From Scatosoma sp045632625 (lineage in GTDB: Bacteria; Bacillota; Clostridia; Christensenellales; Borkfalkiaceae), in the NCBI GenBank assembly GCA_045632625.1, contig JAZQWZ010000153.1:1-6437 (forward strand): a DNA stretch of 6,437 bases, read 5' to 3'. Each line of letters opens with the position of its first letter. Within the stretch, counting starts at the first letter, position 1. The notes under the pieces were generated by a model. The model was not told the origin of the DNA and ran no database searches. It worked only from the letters and a program-made list of their open reading frames with translations. Below are positions 1 through 4,813 of this stretch, piece after piece. The translations under genes were made by a program, and so were the position numbers.

Positions 1-89
1 GAACCGATTGCCGTCCATAAATAAAAGCGTTTTTCCTTGCTCATTCGCTTGGTTTTGATGGGTTTTTCCTGTACGTTTTTGTCTTTCAT
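1..89 (-). CDS. Partial membrane protein, N-terminus only; possibly SpoIIQ-like
   Basis: Only the first 29 codons lie in the window; the rest runs off the left edge. The ATG at 89-87 has a GGAGG site at 104-100, ten bases upstream. The peptide starts with a strongly basic, lysine-rich tail of about 21 residues (MKDKNVQEKPIKTKRMSKEK), then turns hydrophobic (RFYLWTAIG). This is the layout of a protein with a short cytoplasmic tail and an N-terminal membrane anchor. In Bacillus, as I recall, ywmB lies close to murA, spoIID and spoIIQ. The gene here follows a YwmB-like gene and has a forespore-type promoter pattern, which favours a SpoIIQ-like (M23 peptidase-fold) protein over SpoIID, whose gene is normally SigE-driven. 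The identity is inference; the coding start is well supported. Confidence 0.6.
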   Translation of the reverse strand, partial: MKDKNVQEKPIKTKRMSKEKRFYLWTAIG

Positions 90-99
90 TTTTTTAAAT

Positions 100-104
100 C
101 CTCC
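100..104 (-). promoter_or_regulatory. Ribosome binding site of the left-edge partial gene
   Basis: GGAGG is read on the minus strand ten bases before the ATG at 89-87. It fixes the start of the truncated gene at the left edge, for which little coding sequence is visible. Confidence 0.7.
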
Positions 105-119
105 GAATTTTTGTATGTA

Positions 120-149
120 AAGGATTGCCCTGTTCGTTGGATTTTATAC
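120..149 (-). promoter_or_regulatory. Candidate SigF/SigG-type promoter of the left-edge gene
   Basis: On the minus strand GTATA (149-145) is followed after exactly 15 bases by GGCAATCCTT (129-120). The Bacillus SigF consensus as I recall it is about GYATA, 15-16 bases, GGnRAnAnTW; this site has one mismatch in the fixed -10 positions. Transcription would start near 113, giving a leader of about 24 bases that includes the GGAGG site. No good TTGACA/TATAAT pair is visible in this gap. The same pattern with the same spacing precedes the next gene upstream, which strengthens the call. Confidence 0.45.
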
Positions 150-175
150 ACAGTTTTTATTTTTTCTCCCCACTA

Positions 176-634
176 TCAAAACCCGCCGAAGATGAGCGGA
201 GTGCCGACTACGCAACGCGTGCTATCCTTGGAAAACGCAACGTGGATATTCACTTTTTTCCCTTCTACCGCCACGCCGCCTTTGAGTATAGGCGAATAGC
301 CGTAATAGCTGACCGTTTCCGCAGTTTGTTCTACACATACGATACGAGCTTTATATTTTTTAAGGATAGCTTTTGCATAGGCGTGTAAATTTTTTTTATC
401 GATTTCATTCAACCTCACTTGCACGCTTTCGCCCTGCAAATGCAAAAAATCCGTACCGTCTAATTGTTTTTGGATTTGCGCCTGCGAAGACGCGGAATAA
501 GTGTAATAGGTATGCTCCCCGACAAGCGAAGAAAGAGGTAAAGCATTTGCCGTGCGCACCCCCAAGAACACTGCGCAGGCAATAAGGAGTGCGGAAAAAA
601 GCGCTATCTTTTGTTTCCAGCCCCAAAACCACAT
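176..634 (-). CDS. Short YwmB-like (DUF1779) exported protein
   Basis: A 152-residue protein using the ATG at 634-632, which has a strong AGGGGGGA site six bases upstream; the in-frame ATG at 652 lies inside the leader hairpin and has no such site. Residues 7-9 are basic, 10-26 form a hydrophobic segment, and A29-N30-A31 suits signal peptidase I cleavage. L17-I-A-C20 also resembles a lipobox, so a lipoprotein is possible. The C-terminal 70 residues resemble the end of Bacillus YwmB as I remember it: an alpha-helical stretch ending KYKAR, a TVSYYGYSP segment, then KKVNIHVAFS and the closing VGTPLI. YwmB is about 240 residues, so this copy appears to keep mainly the second half. Its function is unknown in the family; its gene neighbourhood is sporulation-related in Bacillus. 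Homology is moderately supported. Confidence 0.6.
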   Translation of the reverse strand: MWFWGWKQKIALFSALLIACAVFLGVRTANALPLSSLVGEHTYYTYSASSQAQIQKQLDGTDFLHLQGESVQVRLNEIDKKNLHAYAKAILKKYKARIVCVEQTAETVSYYGYSPILKGGVAVEGKKVNIHVAFSKDSTRCVVGTPLIFGGF

Positions 635-640
635 AAAAAG

Positions 641-668
641 TCCCCCCTGCATACGTTTGCAAGGGGGA
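641..668 (-). terminator. Leader hairpin: possible terminator and RBS mask
   Basis: On the minus strand T668 and C667-C663 pair with G642-G646 and A641, U662 wobbles with G647, and TGCA (661-658) pairs with TGCA (651-648), closing a six-base loop. That is an 11-bp GC-rich stem followed by C and five Ts (639-635). It looks like an intrinsic terminator for the prmA-rsmE-mtaB-hinT operon, whose last stop codon is at 747. The 3' arm is also the AGGGGGGA ribosome binding site of the YwmB-like gene, so a folded stem would hide that site. A transcript starting near 660 from the adjacent promoter would lack the C-rich arm. Confidence 0.55.
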
Positions 669-696
669 TTATCGCCTGTGTTATTGCTTTTTATAC
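667..696 (-). promoter_or_regulatory. Candidate SigF/SigG-type promoter of the YwmB-like gene
   Basis: On the minus strand GTATA (696-692), a 15-base spacer and GGCGATAATC (676-667) match the SigF consensus as I recall it except for the last weakly conserved base. The start point would be near 660, about 26 bases before the ATG. GATAAT inside the -10 could also serve SigA, but no TTGACA-like element lies 16-18 bases upstream. The same layout is seen at 120-149. Confidence 0.5.
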
Positions 697-746
697 CTAT
701 CTTTATAAAAATTTTTTAAGGTTGCGTCGCAGCGTGTAGCTCTTTA

Positions 747-1082
747 TCAAAAATCAGCAAGTTTTTCGCCGCCGAGCAAATGCACGTGCAAATGCGGCAC
801 TGTTTGCCCGCCATTTTCGCCTTGATTGATAATCACGCGATACCCGTTTTCAAGCCCCAACTGTTTTTCCAGCGTAGGGATTACTTGGAAGATGTGTTTG
901 ACGATTTCCGCCCGTTCTTCGTTCATATCTGCAAGCAACGCGAAATGCGTTTTCGGCATACATAAATAATGCAATTTTGCCTTCGGCTCAATGTCGCGGA
1001 TTACAATCATCTTATCGTCTTCGTACAGTCTGGGAGAAGGAATATCCCCGTTTACAATTTTACAAAATACGCAATTTTCCAT
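747..1082 (-). CDS. hinT: HIT-family purine nucleoside phosphoramidase (HinT)
   Basis: A 111-residue histidine-triad protein. The HIT signature GQTVPHLHVHLLGG spans residues 92-105, with H97, H99 and H101 forming the triad and the following HLL completing it. C4 and C7 in ENCVFCKI are the usual N-terminal zinc-binding pair. HinT-type enzymes hydrolyse AMP-lysine and other purine nucleoside phosphoramidates in the cytoplasm; the exact in vivo substrate is unsettled. Length is typical. I chose the ATG at 1082 because AAGGAG (1097-1092) is nine bases upstream; the ATG at 1088 would leave only three bases, and a TTG at 1106 overlaps the mtaB stop. It is the last gene of the prmA-rsmE-mtaB operon, 20 bases after mtaB, an arrangement common in Bacillota. 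Confidence 0.93.
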   Translation of the reverse strand: MENCVFCKIVNGDIPSPRLYEDDKMIVIRDIEPKAKLHYLCMPKTHFALLADMNEERAEIVKHIFQVIPTLEKQLGLENGYRVIINQGENGGQTVPHLHVHLLGGEKLADF

Positions 1083-1091
1083 GTTCATTTT

Positions 1092-1097
1092 CTCCTT
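1092..1097 (-). promoter_or_regulatory. Ribosome binding site deciding the hinT start
   Basis: AAGGAG on the minus strand lies nine bases before the ATG at 1082 and only three before the in-frame ATG at 1088. The spacing favours the shorter product beginning MENCVFCKI, which also matches where HIT proteins normally begin. Confidence 0.7.
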
Positions 1098-1102
1098 ATT
1101 TA

Positions 1103-2362
1103 TCAAAGCTTTGTTGCCAAAACTCCGTCTTTAAATTTGCGTTCAACGCGCACCTGGGTAAGCTCGTTATCCATTTCACCCGCTACGTATACACGGATAT
1201 AATTGCCTGAATAGCCTTCCGTGTATCCGTTTATACAGCGCTCGGGAACGATAGTGACCGTTTCCCCGATAAAGCCGTCGATAAATTTTTGTTTCTCTTG
1301 TTCGCCTGCTTGTAAAAGCTGTTCCACGCGCTGTTTTTTCACCGACATAGGCATTTCCTTATACTTCTTATACGCATTCGTGCCCTCGCGCGGGGAATAC
1401 GGAAAAGCGTGAATTTGCGAAAACGCCGCGTCGTGAATGATTTGCACGGACTGCAAAAAATCTTTCTCCGTTTCCGTGGGAAAGCCCGCGATAATATCCG
1501 TCGTAATGCCGGCGGTTGGAAACGCTTGTCGAATACGCGCGCACGCCGTCAAATATTCTTCCGCCGTGTAATGTCGGTTCATACTTTTGAGCACTGCGTT
1601 AGAGCCGCTTTGCAAAGACAAATGGAACTGCGGCGCAAAATGTTTCATTTTCGTCAACGCGTCTAAAAATCTATCGGTAATTAAGCTGACTTCCATCGAG
1701 CCCAAACGAATACGCGTATCCACGTCTTTTACCGCCAAAAGCAAATCGGCAAGGTCGTTACCCTGCGCGTCCTTATACGCGGAAATATCAATCCCCGTTA
1801 TCACCGTTTCCAAAGCGGTACTTTGCCTGATTTCTTCCGCGGCACTTTGCATATCCCGTGAACGGCTGCGGCCGCGTAAATAAGGAATGATACAATAGGA
1901 ACAAAAACGGTTGCACCCGTCCTGAATTTTTACGAAATTTCTCGTGCGTAAACACTTAGGCGTGAGCATATCTTCGTACCTGCCCCCGTCGTTTTGTTTT
2001 TGCAAGCCGCAAAATTCGCTCGCAAAGCCCGATTGCACAATTTGCAAAACCTTGTTCTTGCCCTGCGCGCCGACTACCGCTTGTACGTTGCAGTCCTTAT
2101 CCAAAAACGCATCGGGCGATTTTTCACTGGCACAACCGCACACGATTACTTTGGCTTCGGGGTTGCATTTGAGCGCTTTACCCACCGTTTGACGGCTTTT
2201 GCGCTCCGCTTCCGCCGTTACGGCACAGGTGTTGATCACGTAAATATCCGCATATTCTAAATTGCGCGTTACTTGATAGCCCAAGTTTTCTAAACCGTGA
2301 ATAATCGAGCCGCTTTCCACGTCGTTGACCTTGCAACCAAGCGTAATTACCGCCGCTTTCAT
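1103..2362 (-). CDS. mtaB: tRNA t6A37 methylthiotransferase MtaB
   Basis: A 419-residue radical SAM enzyme that adds a methylthio group to C2 of N6-threonylcarbamoyladenosine 37 in tRNAs reading ANN codons, giving ms2t6A. The N-terminal UPF0004 domain (about 1-130) shows its three cluster cysteines: C10 in TLGCKVN, C46 in NTCAVT and C77 in CGCAS. The radical SAM domain follows, with C150, C154 and C157 in GCNRFCSYCIIPYLRG binding the SAM cluster, then LHLSLQSGSN-like and TDIIAGFPTET motifs near 247-298. A TRAM-like RNA-binding tail occupies about 360-419 (GETVTIVPE). TLGCKVN and the SYCIIPYLRGRSRSR stretch fit MtaB rather than MiaB or RimO. The start overlaps the rsmE stop by four bases (ATGA), with GGAG seven bases upstream, which implies translational coupling. 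Length is normal and all key residues are present. Confidence 0.95.
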   Translation of the reverse strand: MKAAVITLGCKVNDVESGSIIHGLENLGYQVTRNLEYADIYVINTCAVTAEAERKSRQTVGKALKCNPEAKVIVCGCASEKSPDAFLDKDCNVQAVVGAQGKNKVLQIVQSGFASEFCGLQKQNDGGRYEDMLTPKCLRTRNFVKIQDGCNRFCSYCIIPYLRGRSRSRDMQSAAEEIRQSTALETVITGIDISAYKDAQGNDLADLLLAVKDVDTRIRLGSMEVSLITDRFLDALTKMKHFAPQFHLSLQSGSNAVLKSMNRHYTAEEYLTACARIRQAFPTAGITTDIIAGFPTETEKDFLQSVQIIHDAAFSQIHAFPYSPREGTNAYKKYKEMPMSVKKQRVEQLLQAGEQEKQKFIDGFIGETVTIVPERCINGYTEGYSGNYIRVYVAGEMDNELTQVRVERKFKDGVLATKL

Positions 2363-3069
2363 TGCAGTTCTCCAAGCGAAAACATCACTACGGACGAAAG
2401 TGCAACCGCCGCCGTTTCCGCACGCAAAATGCGTTTCCCTAAGCTGATATGTGCAAAGCCTTTTTGTTTCGCCATGTCCGCTTCTTCTCTTGAAAAACCG
2501 CCTTCGCTCCCAACCACCATAGCGGCGCTGCCTTGCAAATCACGCAAATCTTGTTCGCTTTGCGCAGCAAACTCACAGGCAAACAGCTTGTTTTCATAAT
2601 CGCTTACACTATCCAAAGCGCTTTGCAAATCAGAAAAATATTCAATTTTGGGTGCAACAGAACGCAAGCATTGCTTGGTCGCTTCGCGCGCCACCTTGTT
2701 CAAGCGTTCTAATTTATTTTCGTTCATATACGCAGAGGAAAATTCCGACGAGAATACACCGATGCGTTGCACGCCAAGTTCTACCGCCTTTTGCACGATA
2801 AACTCGTTTTTATCGGCATTTTTCAAATACCCAAACAGCAAGCACGTTTGGGTGTTTGCTTCACGCGTGCCCACTTCGCTGCGCACCACGTTCAAAACCA
2901 TGCGTTTTTTCTCTACCGCCGCCACAACCGCCGTGTATTCCGTGCCGCTGTTATCCAGCAAAATTACTTCCGTACCAACGGAAATACGGAGCACGTTTTT
3001 CGCGTGCTCGAATTCTTCGCCTTCCAAATACGTTACGTCTTGAATTTTATTGACAAAAAAACGTTTCAA
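2359..3069 (-). CDS. rsmE: 16S rRNA m3U1498 methyltransferase RsmE
   Basis: A 236-residue SPOUT-class methyltransferase that methylates N3 of U1498 in 16S rRNA of the 30S subunit using SAM. Residues 1-70 form the PUA-like RNA-binding domain, beginning with the family-typical KRFFV and the EHAKNVLRI stretch. The SPOUT knot region holds KNADKNEFIVQKAVELGV (about 83-100), VGSEGGFS (186-193) and LGKRILRAETA (210-220), the last two building the SAM-binding knot. The gene starts with TTG at 3069-3067; no in-frame ATG would keep the PUA domain, and a purine-rich AAGGGGGCAGG lies just upstream. It begins 15 bases after the prmA stop, and its own stop overlaps the mtaB start. Length is typical. Confidence 0.95.
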   Translation of the reverse strand: MKRFFVNKIQDVTYLEGEEFEHAKNVLRISVGTEVILLDNSGTEYTAVVAAVEKKRMVLNVVRSEVGTREANTQTCLLFGYLKNADKNEFIVQKAVELGVQRIGVFSSEFSSAYMNENKLERLNKVAREATKQCLRSVAPKIEYFSDLQSALDSVSDYENKLFACEFAAQSEQDLRDLQGSAAMVVGSEGGFSREEADMAKQKGFAHISLGKRILRAETAAVALSSVVMFSLGELQ

Positions 3070-3084
3070 CGCGTACCTGCCCCC

Positions 3085-4032
3085 TTATTTTCTACGCAAA
3101 ACCAGCGAAAACCACTCGCCTTTTCTTCTTTCAAACAGCACTTCCATGCCTACGCTTTCATAAGCGTCCTTAACCATTTGCAAACGGCTTTCGATAATAC
3201 CGCTTAAAATGAGTACCCCGTCCTTTTTCAAATTTTTCGGGATAGACGGCGCAAGCATTTTCAACACTTCACCCGTGATGTTTGCAAACATAATATCGCC
3301 GCAAATTTCCGTATCGTCAAGCAAATTAGAAAGCGCCACCACCGCGTTTTTATCCACGCCGTTAAGCTTACAATTATGCAAAGCGCTTTCCACGGCAATG
3401 GGATCAATGTCCGTCAAATATGCTTTTGCCGCGCCAAGCTTTAATGCGGAAATGCCCAAAATACCGCTGCCGCAGCCCACGTCGATACAAATAGAATGGG
3501 GCGTTAAAAATTGTTGAATCCATTCCACGCACATGGACGTCGTTTCGTGTTCGCCCGTACCAAACGCCATGTTGGAATCCAAAAGCACCACTTTTTCGTC
3601 CTTTTCAGGCGTATAATCAATCCATTCGGGCACAACGACGATTTTGCCAAGATGAATGGGACGGAAATGCTTTTTCCAAACGTCAATCCAGTCGTCACCA
3701 TCCACGATGCGCTTAGTTTCTTCCAACGTACCAAACGGCAAGCAACCGCCGCTGCGTTCGCGCGCGTCGTAAATATCCTGCATAATGGCAGGCAATACGC
3801 GGTCGGCTTCGTCCACCGCTACATAGCATTTTACAAGCACGTCCGATTGCTTGTTTTGCGTAAGCTCATCGTCCATATAATCCCAAAACGTAGTCGTTTT
3901 ACTCGTTTGCAAAGCGATAATATCGGCGCGATCACAAATAGTAACGCCGAAATCGGTATATCCCCACATAACGTCGGAAATAATTTCGCTGGCTTCACTG
4001 GTGGTATGTATCGTCAATTCAATATACTGCAT
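3085..4032 (-). CDS. prmA: Ribosomal protein L11 methyltransferase PrmA
   Basis: A 315-residue class I SAM-dependent methyltransferase that methylates lysines and the N-terminus of ribosomal protein L11. The N-terminal part (about 1-100) is the substrate-recognition domain. WKKHF (119-123) and MAFGTGEHETT (155-165) are PrmA signatures. DVGCGSG (184-190) is SAM-binding motif I, TDIDPIAVE (207-215) carries the acidic motif II residue, and ANITGEVL (250-257) corresponds to the usual NI-rich motif near the active site. Length matches the family. GAGGT lies seven bases before the ATG. It is the first gene of the operon and has its own strong promoter. In many Bacillota prmA follows dnaJ; here a divergent NUDIX gene lies upstream instead. 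Confidence 0.95.
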   Translation of the reverse strand: MQYIELTIHTTSEASEIISDVMWGYTDFGVTICDRADIIALQTSKTTTFWDYMDDELTQNKQSDVLVKCYVAVDEADRVLPAIMQDIYDARERSGGCLPFGTLEETKRIVDGDDWIDVWKKHFRPIHLGKIVVVPEWIDYTPEKDEKVVLLDSNMAFGTGEHETTSMCVEWIQQFLTPHSICIDVGCGSGILGISALKLGAAKAYLTDIDPIAVESALHNCKLNGVDKNAVVALSNLLDDTEICGDIMFANITGEVLKMLAPSIPKNLKKDGVLILSGIIESRLQMVKDAYESVGMEVLFERRKGEWFSLVLRRK

Positions 4033-4052
4033 TTTTTCTACCTCACGCCTAT

Positions 4053-4081
4053 ATTATAGCACTTTGTGCGCTTTTTGGCAA
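4053..4081 (-). promoter_or_regulatory. SigA-type promoter of the prmA operon
   Basis: On the minus strand TTGCCA (4081-4076) is followed after 17 bases by a perfect TATAAT (4058-4053), with TGC directly before it forming an extended -10. Transcription should start about 4046, leaving a leader of roughly 14 bases before the prmA ATG. It is the only strong promoter I see for the four-gene run down to hinT. Confidence 0.8.
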
Positions 4082-4130
4082 AGAGTTTGACTATTTTCTT
4101 ATAATTTGACAAAATTTTTTTTCTTTGCTA

Positions 4131-4159
4131 TTGACAAACAAATAAAAATGGCGTATGAT
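4131..4159 (+). promoter_or_regulatory. SigA-type promoter of the NUDIX gene
   Basis: Perfect TTGACA (4131-4136), a 17-base spacer and TATGAT (4154-4159). The start point near 4166 gives a leader of about 29 bases with AAGGAGG (4181-4187) seven bases before the ATG. It diverges from the prmA promoter about 50 bases away. Confidence 0.8.
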
Positions 4160-4194
4160 GATAGGGTAGACTATAAAATTAAGGAGGCGCACGT

Positions 4195-4689
4195 ATGTAT
4201 TGTAAAGAATGCGGAAAAAAACTCGGTTTGCGTTTTTGCGAAAACGAAGGGCTTATCCCTTATTGCGACACTTGTGAACAGTTTGTTTTCCCGCCCTTCT
4301 CCGTGGCGGTGTCCATGGTAGTTACCAACCGTGCGCAGGATAAAATTTTGCTGGCAAAACATGTGGAAGACGACGATTTTATCCTGTTTGCAGGGTACGT
4401 AAAAAAGGGCGAAAATGCCGAAAAGACCATTCCTCGCGAAATCAAGGAAGAGTTGGGCTTACCCGTCGTAAAAACCAAGTATATGTCATCGCGCTATCAC
4501 AACCAAAAAGAATTGCTACTTTTAAACTTTATCGTGGTTGTCGAGGACGCACCCATCAAATTGCAAAAAAGTGAGCTTACGGAAGCACGTTGGTGTACGC
4601 CTGACGAAGCGCTGTCGCTGATTAGAAAGGATTCCACCGCGGAATTTTTCCTGATAAACGCCGTAAGAGAATTGAAGAAAAGACTGTAA
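4195..4689 (+). CDS. NUDIX hydrolase with N-terminal zinc ribbon (NudC-like)
   Basis: A 164-residue protein. C3, C6, C24 and C27 form two CxxC knuckles of a short zinc ribbon, as in NADH pyrophosphatase NudC. The NUDIX domain follows, with a complete box G67-x5-E73-x7-R81-E82-I83-x-E85-E86-x-G88-L89; the glutamates bind the catalytic metal. NUDIX enzymes hydrolyse nucleoside diphosphates linked to another group. The SQPWPFP motif that marks NudC after the box is absent: the matching stretch reads SSRYHNQKELLLLNFIVVV. NAD(H) specificity therefore cannot be assumed, and the protein is much shorter than NudC (about 260 residues). A very strong AAGGAGG site sets the start. It is transcribed alone, between its own promoter and an intrinsic terminator. 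Confidence 0.9.
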   Translation: MYCKECGKKLGLRFCENEGLIPYCDTCEQFVFPPFSVAVSMVVTNRAQDKILLAKHVEDDDFILFAGYVKKGENAEKTIPREIKEELGLPVVKTKYMSSRYHNQKELLLLNFIVVVEDAPIKLQKSELTEARWCTPDEALSLIRKDSTAEFFLINAVRELKKRL

Positions 4690-4702
4690 AGCAAACGATA
4701 TG

Positions 4703-4732
4703 AAAAATCCGTGCATTCGGCACGGATTTTTT
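4703..4732 (+). terminator. Intrinsic terminator after the NUDIX gene
   Basis: AAAAATCCGTGC (4703-4714) pairs perfectly with GCACGGATTTTT (4720-4731) around an ATTCG loop, and a run of six Ts ends at 4732. The A-run before and T-run after make it potentially active in both directions. It starts 13 bases after the NUDIX stop codon. Confidence 0.9.
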
Positions 4733-4744
4733 ATTGCCGTTCCG

Positions 4745-4773
4745 TTGACAAATAAAAAAAAATTTGGTACAAT
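4745..4773 (+). promoter_or_regulatory. SigA-type promoter of the DUF1846 gene
   Basis: Perfect TTGACA (4745-4750), a 17-base spacer and TACAAT (4768-4773), with TGG directly before it as an extended -10. It begins 12 bases after the upstream terminator, so the DUF1846 gene is an independent unit. The start point near 4780 gives a leader of about 34 bases. Confidence 0.8.
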
Positions 4774-4813
4774 AGAGATAATATATTTACCAAAGATTTT
4801 CTTGGAGGCAGGC

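Noticed and set aside
635..652. Upstream ATG at 652 as the start of the YwmB-like gene
   Set aside because: It has no ribosome binding site of its own; the AGGGGGGA between it and the ATG at 634 is ideally placed for the latter.
703..719. AT-rich palindrome (A-run then T-run) after hinT
   Set aside because: It has no GC stem and is likely just AT-rich upstream sequence; I could not support it as a terminator.
1083..1106. Longer hinT start at TTG 1106 or ATG 1088
   Set aside because: The TTG overlaps the mtaB stop without an upstream RBS, and the ATG at 1088 is only three bases from AAGGAG.
3511..4059. 182-codon open frame on the plus strand
   Set aside because: It lies entirely antisense to prmA, which has full family motifs; its translation resembles no family and it lacks a ribosome binding site.
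4087..4105. TTGACT ... TATAAT as a plus-strand promoter
   Set aside because: The two boxes are only seven bases apart, far too close to function together.
4700..4813. N-terminal extension of the DUF1846 protein from an ATG at 4700
   Set aside because: This stretch contains the NUDIX terminator and the DUF1846 promoter, and the family's usual N-terminus matches the ATG at 4814 with its GGAGG site.
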